Below, in pieces: positions 42,501 through 50,036 of a stretch of DNA of 64,000 nucleotides. The notes beneath the pieces are model-generated. The model was not told the DNA's origin. It did no database searches and saw only the letters and a list, made by a program, of their open reading frames with translations. The position numbers and the translations under genes are program-made. Every line of letters starts with the position of its first letter. Within the stretch, counting starts at the first letter, position 1. Source of the stretch: Blastobasis lacticolella (lineage: Eukaryota; Arthropoda; Insecta; Lepidoptera; Blastobasidae). The DNA is taken from assembly GCA_905147135.1 (NCBI GenBank), contig LR990043.1:7103057-7167056 (forward strand). Direction: 5' to 3'.

Positions 42501-43934
42501 AGCGAGAGCACAACCGGGTTACTAACGCCACGATGATAATATTTCTTTTTCTATCCAGATGACCTGTTCAAACAACGGCGAGTGCCAATGCGGCGAGTGC
42601 CAATGCTACACCGAAGACTACTTCGGTGACTACTGCGAGGACATTTGCCAGTATCTTTCCAACACGTGTGAGGTATTCGACCTCTACCACCAAGCAGAAG
42701 AGCATCAGTATTGCTTGCCCTACAATCTCCACTTCGTTCAAAACGTTAGCTCACTACAAGAGGATGGTTGGACGACATGCAAGGTGTCTGAAAACAACTG
42801 CACATTGACGTACAAGGCGAAGGCCGATGAGGATAAGAAGAAAATTACGATCGTTATAGTCGATAAAGACAAGTGTGAAGACCAAGCAGCTATTGTCGTG
42901 GCCCAGCCTGTGGCTTGTAAGTATATATTGCTTTATTGTTGACTGTTATCTTACTATATCTTGGTATTATCTTACCTTTAAACTTGTGTGAAAATTTATC
43001 AACGGAATTGATGGGGACGTTACGTTAACTGGTCCATATTGAGATGACCTAAAGAAGGTTAGTCCGTTGATGTCTTTTGTATGCATGGCTGCGGTGACCG
43101 CATATCCTCAAACGATTGATATTAACCTATATAAACACAATCATAAGAGATATGATGTCATTAAAAGCGATAAGGTCGCCATGCTATTAATTTTGGTAAT
43201 TCTTCGGATCTCAAGAGGACCTATATATTTTCTGATATGGCTGACTCTATAACCAACCATATTCATGATGGTACATGATGATATTAATATGGTCCATGAT
43301 ATATTGTATTTGTGTGTTTGCACCTACTTTGTTTTAATTTACCATCGAAGTGTTTTTAAATTGCCTTAATATGTAAACGCTTATGGATTTTGGGATGTCA
43401 AAATAAATCATGTCTATATAAAAATAGTAGCAACCCTGTCTCATGAATAGCTCTAACATTACTTACACTCGTGGGTGTCGTACAAGGCGACTAATGTTTT
43501 TGATGCAAAATATCTAGAGTCTCCGTAGGCTGGAAAATGGACAGCAGCGTTTTCCTTTGTTGTATTTACAACACTGCGATCTCCAAACCGCCTGCCTAGC
43601 GTGGATATTATGGCAATAGCCTCCCCTTTCGTAGGAGAGGCTTTAAGTCCTGCAGTGGACTGTTACGAGTTGTGATGTGACTTACCTGCTTGTGCAAACA
43701 GTAACTTAATCTGTTTGCCCAACAGTGGTGGTACCAGTGGTGCTAGGGGTGCTAGCGGTGGTAGCCGCGGCGGCAGCGGTAGCCGGCTACATGCTCTGGA
43801 AAGGCCGGACCTCTCCACTGCCAACGACGAAGCCGAAATATGAGAACATTGGTCCAAAAGACTCCACAGGCATCAACCCACTTTACAAACCACCAACGTC
43901 GTCGTTCGTCAATCCACAGTACAAGAATTGCTAG
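24357..43934 (+). CDS. Integrin beta-like protein lacking the beta-I (I-like) domain, gene 3
   Basis: Six exons (24357-24500, 38742-38945, 39783-40102, 41228-41312, 42559-42916, 43726-43934) with GT-AG borders and matching phases 0, 0, 2, 0, 1 give 1320 nt, 439 residues and a TAG stop. Order: signal peptide (MALSLCSLVIVTVSINYVLA), PSI-like cysteines (CNLCVRCAGTWC), hybrid part 1 (IKVGEERLIKFDY), hybrid part 2 (VKITVTGSGLTKHVYHDL), two I-EGF modules (CGECIC; CSNNGECQCGECQC), beta-tail, an Ala/Val-rich membrane helix, and a tail with NPLY and NPQY. In normal betas the beta-I domain is inserted in the hybrid domain; here the halves join at one phase-0 splice junction with no beta-I sequence, and only two of four EGF modules remain. 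The DRREF-type motif is absent. It cannot bind ligand through a MIDAS and may not pair with an alpha chain; a decoy, scaffold or signalling role is speculation. It could be a partial model if beta-I exons were missed in the 14-kb intron 1, but none was seen. Confidence 0.85.
24501..29934. other. Gene 3 intron 1, left part
   Basis: Mostly unique-looking AT-rich intron. It was read specifically for the missing beta-I domain; no MIDAS-like strand, NxDxPE loop or splice-bounded frame was found. A GC-rich patch at 28910-28965 (CTCCGCCGGCGCTCGCGCAA) is unexplained. Confidence 0.45.
26934..27503 (+). other. Open frame of 189 codons, probably not a gene
   Basis: An uninterrupted frame in intron 1 with no recognised motif, no repeated domain and a composition rich in Arg, His and Asn like other frames of this DNA. 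No poly-A signal or splice context supports it. Kept only because of its length. Confidence 0.15.
29950..30250 (-). mobile_element. LINE 3' end fragment (Jockey/CR1-like)
   Basis: The minus frame reads TLRLWNELPGEVFPGEYNM, EFFKKGVKRFLRGRQRVGD, the common last residues of lepidopteran non-LTR ORF2s, then a 3' UTR (GCGGCCTGCCTGATGGTAAG on the plus strand) ending in an A-run at 29950. Confidence 0.6.
30735..30860 (+). repeat. SINE tail fragment shared with the 34.6-35.1 kb palindrome
   Basis: CAGCACCCATATAAGCTTTG and GGGGCTAGATGGCCCTGTGT correspond to AGCACCCATAACACAAGCTT and GGGGCTAGATGGCGCTGTGT at about 35060-35105. Confidence 0.55.
30861..32888. other. Gene 3 intron 1, middle part: no feature seen
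   Basis: AT-rich, no long coding frame and no clear repeat-family words; read for beta-I domain exons with none found. Confidence 0.4.
32889..33150 (-). repeat. RTE head-and-tail derived repeat (family H), copy 1
   Basis: On the minus strand: a head with CTCGTGGGTGTCGTACAAGG, a short middle, then a tail ending CCTGCAGTGGACTGTTATGG and GATGATGA. Copies: 43461-43680 (opposite strand), 46320-46580 and 63424-63690. The head resembles the 5' leader of the RTE at 15469-16565 and the tail is RTE-like. No coding capacity. Confidence 0.65.
33165..33330 (+). repeat. RTE-tailed SINE, tail portion
   Basis: CCAATCTGTTCAGGTTTCCC, CAAATCCTGAATAATGGTCA and AACGCCAGGATGATGATAAT match the SINE at 42390-42545. 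The tRNA-like head is missing; copy 1 of family H lies directly upstream. Confidence 0.6.
33735..34066 (+). repeat. MITE/Helitron-like element
   Basis: Ends GCGGGCGGAGCCGCGGTCGA and AAAGCTAGT, a terminus often seen in lepidopteran non-autonomous DNA elements, with a CGCGGGTGAAACCCACGTAG-like inner block. No frame. Confidence 0.4.
34640..35140. repeat. About 500-bp palindrome of two head-to-head tRNA-derived SINEs
   Basis: The axis at 34878-34880 lies between AGGTCGTCAA and TTGACGACCT. The right arm reads GACCTGAGTGGTTCAGTGGT (A box), GGGTTCGATTCCCGG (B box), then CAGAAATTGAAATAATGAAT and a tail with GGGGCTAGATGGCGC. The left arm carries the same units on the other strand, with a slightly different tRNA-like body. 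Not a functional tRNA: there is no plausible cloverleaf and the unit continues into a SINE body. Confidence 0.75.
35545..35645 (+). repeat. RTE-tail type repeat fragment
   Basis: ACAAGACCGGCCTTTGGGGA, CTCTGGGGGAGGCCTATGAC and GCGGGCGTCCTTCGGCTGAT are the reverse of the block nested at 2622-2760. Confidence 0.6.
36141..38095 (-). mobile_element. Jockey-type LINE, 5'-truncated, open ORF2
   Basis: Minus strand. An open ORF2 fragment (38087-36396) and a 3' UTR end in an (AAAAT)n tail, seen as (ATTTT)n at 36141-36180. The endonuclease half and ORF1 are absent, typical of 5' truncation on insertion. The undamaged frame argues for a recent insertion. It lies antisense in intron 1 of gene 3. Confidence 0.85.
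36396..38087 (-). CDS. Reverse transcriptase of Jockey-type LINE (partial, 563 codons)
   Basis: RNA-directed DNA polymerase used for target-primed retrotransposition. RT blocks in order: SPGPDGLPALFI (about residue 74), ITPIHKKGSKDAVENYRPIS (about 116), TDYSKAFDRIDHDIL (about 200), SGVPQGSLLGPLLFIIFIND (about 260), the catalytic FADDMKIF (about 290) and a thumb and C-terminus with LGVVVDSQL and YCAYVRSHLEYASQIWNP. The stop follows KSFFSKY. It lacks its normal N-terminal endonuclease, so the visible Met is not a true start. No internal stop or frameshift. Confidence 0.9.
   Translation of the reverse strand: MSNMSYQNSTSDSGPGICELFSNYFRSTFLDPEATAAASTEDSSDSVCNINSIRVERDQVYKLLKSLDLSKSPGPDGLPALFIVRCAAELALPVELLFKRSLHEGVMPVIWKSAFITPIHKKGSKDAVENYRPISKLCLIAKVLERVVYNQLYASVQSSLSSQQHGFLRNRSTVSNLLLFTDYVSANMDKGHQTDAVYTDYSKAFDRIDHDILLGKLLRLGIRGDLFRWFSSYVRNRTQAVVLNGFTSSWGTVPSGVPQGSLLGPLLFIIFINDIGDCFPNSEYLLFADDMKIFGTVDSGEDASLLQRDLLRLDRYCHSNKLDLNVSKCLVISFSRKKDLYVYDYRISNTSVKRSNFTRDLGVVVDSQLTYERHMDHVVARASRALGFVLRCGKDLKRMKTIKVLYCAYVRSHLEYASQIWNPHYNIHSERIEKLQRKFTRFLCFKFKIPKVDYDRRCARFHLLPLSIRRHVADVSFLMKIAQSKIDCPRLLTSISISVPYHHSRFKELLHIPFAHTNYRKNSYLLRSARAFNDLSLDERFDLFCSSVPLVKDIMAKSFFSKY
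38096..38741. other. Intron 1 end: no feature seen
   Basis: AT-rich sequence up to the exon 2 acceptor of gene 3; no repeat words or coding signal. Confidence 0.35.
38742..38945 (+). CDS. Gene 3 exon 2: hybrid domain part 1
   Basis: Acceptor TTATCTTTCCAG, donor AAG before GTAAGC, phase 0 at both ends. Encodes TAYKTQCVGLNGAPDDYC, then SYIKVGEERLIKFDYVQKVE and THPK, equivalent to the strand that in genes 1 and 2 leads straight into the MIDAS strand. Here the exon ends instead. Confidence 0.88.
38946..39782. other. Gene 3 intron 2 with a small LINE-tail fragment
   Basis: At 39065-39125 a reversed fragment (ACCGCTTGCCATCAGGGCTG) resembles the LINE tail at 45040-45100. The rest is AT-rich. This is the intron at the point where a beta-I domain would normally be encoded; no beta-I remnant is seen in it. 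Confidence 0.5.
39783..40102 (+). CDS. Gene 3 exon 3: hybrid domain part 2 and I-EGF1
   Basis: Acceptor CATCAACAG (phase 0), donor GTGAGT (phase 2). VKITVTGSGLTKHVYHDL aligns with IQLKIDMASEDRKYFKI of gene 2 exon 4. Further on FTLRVNVEGLKEVLVAEYS and CSCNC...CGECICHKGW match the hybrid end and I-EGF1. Confidence 0.9.
40103..42160. other. Gene 3 introns 3 and 4 outside repeats: nothing further seen
   Basis: Apart from exon 4 at 41228-41312, these are AT-rich introns without recognised repeats or frames. Confidence 0.4.
41228..41312 (+). CDS. Gene 3 exon 4: EGF linker
   Basis: Small exon. Acceptor TCTTGTTCAG (phase 2), donor GTAAGT (phase 0). Encodes YGDSCDRNTKEDCGTRGD and IPESACESNG. GC-rich between AT-rich introns. 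Confidence 0.82.
42170..42552 (+). mobile_element. tRNA-derived SINE with RTE-like tail, full copy
   Basis: The tRNA-like head (42174-42250) has GACCGAGTGGTATCGG (A box) and GGGTTCGAATCCC (B box). It is followed by a body with CAGGGTCCCCTGGCAGCAGG and a tail ending AACGCCACGATGATAATA. The 9-bp word ATCCAGATG flanks it at 42161-42169 and 42553-42561. The right copy contains the exon 5 acceptor of gene 3, so the element inserted at that splice site. Confidence 0.75.
42559..42916 (+). CDS. Gene 3 exon 5: I-EGF module and beta-tail
   Basis: Acceptor TTTTTCTATCCAG (phase 0), donor GTAAGT (phase 1). Encodes MTCSNNGECQCGECQC, YFGDYCED, then a beta-tail with paired cysteines and KKKITIVIVDKDKCED. 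A SINE lies directly upstream of the acceptor. Confidence 0.9.
43461..43680 (+). repeat. RTE head-and-tail derived repeat (family H), copy 2
   Basis: Plus orientation: CTCGTGGGTGTCGTACAAGG, GGAAAATGGACAGCAGCG, AGGCTTTAAGTCCTGCAGTG, GACTGTTACGAG. Lies in intron 5 of gene 3 and ends about 45 bp before the exon 6 acceptor. Confidence 0.65.
43726..43934 (+). CDS. Gene 3 exon 6: transmembrane helix and NPxY tail
   Basis: Acceptor TTGCCCAACAG (phase 1). Encodes VVPVVLGVLAVVAAAAAVAG as the membrane helix, then LWKGRTSPLPTTKPKYENIG, NPLY and NPQY, and TAG. The TAG is directly followed by GTGAGT, a donor-like site. Confidence 0.88.
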
Positions 43935-44420
43935 GTGAGTAACTGTTCTAACGTGTCATTTTTATTTTAGACTACCCAGGCATTTGACCGCCATCTCACC
44001 TGGCCGTTCCCATCCCCCTCCGTTCGTATTCCTCGTAACTGAGGGTCGTGACCTTTCTCCCCCTGAATCCTATCACGGATGACGTTCCTCTGTCCTCAGC
44101 ACAGTGCAGAGCCTCCTGGACCGTAGTATGTAATGTGGTGCGGATCTGATCGTACTAGTACTCTAGGTCTTTTACTAGGCAGACTAATGCTATGCCATTT
44201 TAGCTGATGGTAAGTGACAAGGCAGACGAAGATGCCTGGTTAGACACAGCCTATCCACTCTGGCCTTGAAGGATTCCAAATCATAATTTCGGAGAGCACA
44301 TTGGCGGGCAAAGCGGTTAGTGAACTGAGATTGAACTAAGTGGAGCGATCGCTGTACGCTGTGAGCGTGTGATGTCTTTAAACTTTTGTATTTAAAATAT
44401 GAGTAGTAGTACAATTGCAC
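43935..44420. repeat. LINE 3'-end type sequence after gene 3
   Basis: CAGGCATTTGACCGCCATCT at 43979 recurs at 49757 and 49903. 44190-44420 holds a worn unit (TGGCCTTGAAGGATTCCAAA) related to 49970-49995. A possible 3' UTR intron (GTGAGT at 43935 to CTCAG at 44099) falls in this repeat. No AATAAA was found soon after the stop of gene 3. Confidence 0.4.
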
Positions 44421-45024
44421 AGTGAATGACTCTGCCCCTAGTCTTGAAGAGAAAGGATATTATTTAAAACACTTAAGCGCCTACTTGATTGATAGTAAAA
44501 GAAAACCTGAAGAGAAAGGCCGTTGGCACCGACTAGAACCCTGATATCTATCTGAGTTCTTAGCAGTCAATAGAATTGACTATCTATGTAGGTTATATCA
44601 GAGTTCAAGATTTCTGTCCCAGCCCAGTACAAATGCGCAGACAATATATTGAAAGCAACAACAAGACTTACAAGGTTAAAACCTAATGTTGCCTTGTTTG
44701 TTTAGCTAGTTATTTCTGTAGAATATTATTTAGCAGAATATACCTAATATACGCACAAGGACATAGGTTCTTATAAAGAATTATCTTCGTTTTAACCACA
44801 AAAATATTGATGTGCACCTTCTTTTCCTTCATTGAAGATTAGTGTGCTCTTACATTATTCGTGCACAAAAGAGCGGCATGTTTATAGCTTTAGCAAGTTA
44901 TGGAGGGACGAATATTCACATTGTGGGCAGAGCGATGAACTTTACGTTCCGTATGTTAAAGTGTTGGATATTAAATCGACGTTACATTTTAAATGCTTAC
45001 TTCCAAAGCCAAAGTTTGGGTGTA

Positions 45025-45375
45025 TTTTTTTTTTTATGTTGTACGATAGGCAAACAGGCAAGCGGGCCACCTGATGGAAAGTGGTCACCACTGCCTATAG
45101 ACATAAGCAACACCGATACTATCGCCAATGCGTTGCCCACCTCTATAACACGTTATTCTGGCAGTAAAAAGGCAAATATTCCTCCACTGCCAAAGCCACG
45201 GTTCCCCAAATTCCCACCCTATGGAGCTCTGGAAACCTTACTCACCGGCAGAAACACAATTCTATTTAAAAGAGTATTGTTTAGCTGCGGTATTCTGTAA
45301 GGTGGAGGTACTTCCCCAGTCGGGCGGCTCCAATTCGAACGGGATACCCCGCTATGCCCTACCTCTCTTAAATAT
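45025..45375 (+). repeat. LINE-tail repeat family T, copy 1
   Basis: GGCAAACAGGCAAGCGGGCC, CACCTGATGGAAAGTGGTCA, ATCGCCAATGCGTTGCCCAC, CCCAGTCGGGCGGCTCCAAT. Further copies at 48392-48650 (reverse), 62885-63060 and short at 47727-47790. Probably the 3' end of a non-LTR element; the copies lack RT. Confidence 0.6.
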
Positions 45376-46319
45376 GTATGTCCCTTAATCAAAAATGTGC
45401 CAAAGTTGTTACCATTGACGGTGTCGTAAAAGTCGACTGGTGCCATGTATGCATGCCATCTACTTATTATGCTATGTAACACAGAAAATGGGCAGTAGCA
45501 TTTTTTGTTGATCAACACTGCAGTCTCTGACCCAACTGCCAGGAGTAGAGATATAGTGGAGTAGAATTCACCGAAAATGGGGCTTGAGGTGGAACTAATT
45601 GTAACAGAAATTGTTATTGCGGCAAATGGTAGGTAATACGCTTCTAATGAACATATAAAAATATATCTACACCTGTTCCTTTAGTGCTTTTGGTGTGAGG
45701 GGCCCGATAGGTCCTACTTTTTTGTTTTAATACCCCGAAATATCCCGAAATGTCCTATTTTTGGGAATATGGTCCGTGACTAAATTACAACCTATAAAAT
45801 TCTCTACAAATTTAGCTCCAAACGCTTTTTTTATTTCCCAGCCGTTTATGAGAAACACTCTCGGTTGTTTGCCAATAATAATTTCTGTTGCAATTAGTTT
45901 CACCTCTAAAACTATTTTTATTTCACTAACATGGCAATAAATTGTTCAAGTCCAGCAGTGGACTGTTATGGGCTGTTAACGTGATACAAACAACAGTTTC
46001 CATTGTAGCATTGTAGCTGTTTTCCTTAATATTTCTCATTTACGTGTGACACTGATCTTGATGTATGACTTTGTTAACAATTTTCGAAAGGAACAATTTG
46101 TAAACGCCGTAACACTTTGCTTTCTAACAGTCAATAATACAGCGGCCGAAAGTGAAATCAATCTTTAGCCAGAATTATGTTGTGGACAGTAATGACGTAG
46201 TGAATGGTGATTATAACTGGTTAGAGTTGAACTATTAAAGATTAAGATTTAGGTATTTTTAAGTATGGAAATTTAAAGTCAAGCCTTATAATAAGTATAA
46301 AACATAATCATCACCATGC
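45376..46319. other. Spacer, mostly unassigned
   Basis: AT-rich, with a small family H fragment at 45950-45985 (CCAGCAGTGGACTGTTATGG). No gene seen. Confidence 0.4.
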
Positions 46320-46580
46320 GATAACAGCGCACAAGTGGACTTGAGCCTACTCTACATTAGAGGCTCCACGTTTGGCGAGATTATTACCATAATATTCACG
46401 CTTGACATGCGGTTTGGAGATCGCAGTGATGTAAATATAACAAAGGAAAAAGCTGCTGCCCATTTTCCAGCATACGGAGACTCTAGATCTTGTGCCTCGA
46501 AAACATTAGTCGCCTTGTACGACACCCACGAGTATAAGGGGTTGGTACTGTTCTATTCTGCCGGACACCGTGATGACGTC
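46320..46580 (-). repeat. RTE head-and-tail derived repeat (family H), copy 3
   Basis: Same layout as 32889-33150: ATAATCATCACC tail side at 46306, GCTGCTGCCCATTTTCCAGC, TTAGTCGCCTTGTACGACAC and TTCTATTCTGCCGGACACCG. Confidence 0.65.
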
Positions 46581-47084
46581 GTGTGACCGTATTAGGAAAA
46601 CACTCTAGCCAAAATAACAGGATGAACACTGAATTATGAAGTGACACTAACATCCTCAAAGTAATAACTAAGTATGATCATATTTGTTTAATATTACGAT
46701 AAATTTTTCCTGGAAATGGAGTCACGTGTTTTGAAATGCTTGTCCTGATTTTACTTTAAGTATTTTCCTTTTCACACAAACTGAGAATAGGTATCCTTAT
46801 TGCGACACAATGGGATTTGTCACTGTGATTCCAAATGCGGTCAATATGTTTTAAACAACATAAAAATCGTTAGTTAGCTACTTAAAGACCTAAATACAAA
46901 GGTTACAAATACATAATAGGAAATAATAATGATAATGTATATGAAATGACAATTATAACATTGTTAGGCTCGATTTATAAGTATATAACCCTGATACTAC
47001 AAACGATCATGGCACACTTGGGGTTCAGTAATTGCTGACTATCGGAAAGGAGGAGGATTAGCTATTTACCTAGCTTCTATACAT

Positions 47085-47265
47085 AATATAAAAGAAAGTC
47101 GCTTTCCGCCGTCTGTCCCTATGCATCTTTTAAACTATGCAACGGATTTTAATACGGTTTTCAACAATAGATAGAGTGATTCAAAAGGAAGGTTTATTAA
47201 GCTAGAAAAGAAGGGTAGGTACAGTAGATGTACGCAAACGAAGTCGCGCCGGGTCTACAAGTAAT
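47085..47265 (-). repeat. Helitron-like element
   Basis: AAAGTCGCTTTCCGCCGTCT, AACTATGCAACGGATTTTAA and AATAGATAGAGTGATTCAAA are the reverse of the blocks at 10255-10370; it ends near AAGTCGCGCCGGGTCTACAA. Confidence 0.55.
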
Positions 47266-47726
47266 AAATAAAATAATAAATAAGTACTTATTTAAATGTA
47301 GGTACTGTCGTGACTATACACAACGCCCTAAGTTGCGAAATAACACAAACTTATTGCACAACAGAGCAGCGATCTAACAAACACTATTCTTATTTATGGC
47401 AACCATTTATTTTATTATAATTGGATAAGATTATACGAAGAGTGATTTACAACAATCCCTTTACGGTCATACCTACAGAAACATTACCGGCATTGCAGCA
47501 GTTGGCATTCCAATCCAACCGCTTGATACGTCAACACATAATGTACTAAATAATTTACCTAAGAATATACGTTTGATATCTAATGAATATTTGTTTGAAA
47601 TGTACTTAATTAAGGTTAGGTAATTAACCTACCAATTTATATTTGGAATAAATAACTATGTAGATTCAGAGACATTGAGCTATTAATCGTCGAGGTACCT
47701 AAAGTCATTCAAAGTAAAGTATTTTT

Positions 47727-48650
47727 TTTATACGGCAGACAAACAGGCAAGCGGGCCACCTGACGGAAAGTGGCCACCGCCGCCTATGTGGTATTTATCT
47801 CGTTATTACCTACTTAGGTACCCAGTAAGTACTTAGCTAAGATCTTTATAAAATTACAGTTAAAATTTTCAATTTACTGAGAAGTTAAAAAATAGAAATA
47901 ATCTAAAATTATGTAGAAATGTAGATAATAATACCATAATTAATGTAAATAGTAATAGAAGTGTAATAATAATGGGTATATGTAAATGACGTAGTAGAAC
48001 TTAATCGGTATAGGTATCAAATACTTATTTATTTGTCTATGAAATATAATACATTCATTACTTGATTTTCCGTGTTACAATCGACAAAAAACAACATCCC
48101 ATAAAGAGCTGTTGAATCTAAAACTTTGTAAGCACCCAGTTAACCGTAATGAAGTACGTAAAAAGGGCATTCCTAGAAAACTATTAGCGAGATCGTATTT
48201 ATAAATATTGTAACACGAATTGAGAATTTTGCACCGAGTTACTCACTGGCCTACGTGATTTAATGGGCGCTGCCAATATCCCGAGGAACTGGTTTCCGCT
48301 TATTGCGAGTATTGAAGCCATGTGTGGTTTAGCTACATCGTGAGCCCAAAGTTTTGGTTTGGTTTTGAGTAGAGTATAAACAGTCTATGTGTTTGAGAGA
48401 CGTAGGGCATAGCGGGGTATCTCGTTCGAATTGGAGCCGCCCGACTGGGGAAGTACCTCCACCTTACAGAATATTGCAGCTAAATAATACTCTTTTAAAT
48501 AGTATTGTGTTTCTGCCGGTGAGTAAGGTTTCCAGTGTTTCATGGGGTGGGGATTTGGGAAACCGTGGCTTTGGCAGTGGAGTGGCATTTGCCTTTTGCT
48601 GCCAGAGCAATGTGTTATAGAGGTAGGCAACGCATTAGCGATACTCTAAT
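47727..48650. repeat. LINE-tail family T fragments (47727-47790; 48392-48650 reverse)
   Basis: The short fragment has ACAGGCAAGCGGGCCACCTG. The longer one, on the minus strand, carries GCCCGACTGGGGAAGTACCT, TAAGGTTTCCAGTGTTTCAT and the GTTGCC end seen at 45130-45330. AT-rich spacer lies between. Confidence 0.55.
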
Positions 48651-49225
48651 TCTATTTTACAGCAATTAATAATTTAAATCTTCAATACTCCGAAGTGACT
48701 ATAGAGACACGAGGAAATAAATGAACAAGGAAAACAGTTAAAGAACGGAAACGTCTCGCCCTTCTTCGTCATTTGACATTTGAGTCATCCATAATGCGTA
48801 GAGAATGCATACTTGTTTACGTCTACAATGTCGCGGTCAAGCATTCATTAGATCCTATCACGTTTAATACGTAGGTACTTTTTTTCGAAATTATTGTTTA
48901 GTTACTGTATGGAAAGATATTCTTATTTATACCCAAATATTCAAGGAAAAGTAACCTGCATTAATTACATTAGGTACACGTGATTGTTACCTAATAGACG
49001 GCCAAACATGCAAATAATACATACATTTATACTCGTTAGCACTATATGACTGCATGCAATCGATCACGTCTGTGACAGACTGTATTAGTAGATAAGCTTT
49101 TCATTATTAATAAATCAATTAACTTAACTGGAAAATCAATTAATGTTATTCGATGTTAACAAAGAATTCATATTACTGTAGGTATAGTACGAAGACGTCA
49201 CGTACCAAATAATAGCCTACAAACC

Positions 49226-49259
49226 AAGATGCAAGTACGTAGGTACGTACTTGCATCTT
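49226..49259. repeat. Perfect 15-bp inverted repeat with 4-nt loop
   Basis: AAGATGCAAGTACGT, loop AGGT, ACGTACTTGCATCTT. Unlikely to be a terminator in a eukaryote; more likely a microhairpin from a mobile element end or a chance foldback. Confidence 0.8.
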
Positions 49260-49739
49260 CTTTGGCACCTAAATATAAATCTGTTCTTACGATATCTTAC
49301 TCGTATAACAGATTATAGTACTTGGAGTCACTTAGATTAGATTGATATATTAAATAGTAACATATCTTTACCATTCTAATTATAAATGGTAAAAGCTATT
49401 GAAAAGTTATATACGAACGAGATTACCTTTCATCGGACGCTCAGTTTGTAAAATCCAAAGGTCAGTAAAATATGTAGTTTACCACGTTGTTTACCCGCCA
49501 CCTGACCTGATTCTGGTGCTTATTGGAAACATTATTCATATTGGCTTTTGACCAATCCAATCGGACGCATTAAATCAAACAACCCAACGTCTGACCTAGA
49601 AACGCCTAAATGGCTTAAGTACTTAACGAACTGCTTACTAGATAATACCTATCCCATACTACGGCACATTATGTAGAAACGACATGTTGGCAGTAGGTAA
49701 ATAACGCTCATCGGCTAGGTCGGCTTCGCAGACCATTTT

Positions 49740-50036
49740 TTTTAATGAGACTAGTCAGGCATTTGACCGCCATCTCACCTAGTAGTAAATGACGATGCGA
49801 TGACCATGCGTCGTTTCTTTCGCACGCGCTTGAGCTATAACCTAACCGACAGAAAATGTCGAATTTTCCCCGACCAAGTTTTTTTTTATATTATGACAAG
49901 GCAGGCATTTGACCGCCATCTCACCTGTGGGTAGTGACGATGCGGCCAAAGATGAAGCATGCCCGTCACTCTAGCCTTGAAGGCATCCAGATTATACCAC
50001 TAAAGTGGCAAAGCTTGCGGCCTGCCTGATGGTTAC
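49740..50036. repeat. Two LINE 3'-end fragments in tandem
   Basis: Two T-runs (about 49738 and 49879) each lead into CAGGCATTTGACCGCCATCT, and the second continues to GGCAAAGCTTGCGGCCTGCC, shared with 29970-30000. This looks like tandem insertions of one element tail. Confidence 0.5.

Noticed and set aside
49226..49259. Rho-independent terminator
   Set aside because: Eukaryotic nuclear DNA with no T-run after the hairpin and no gene upstream.
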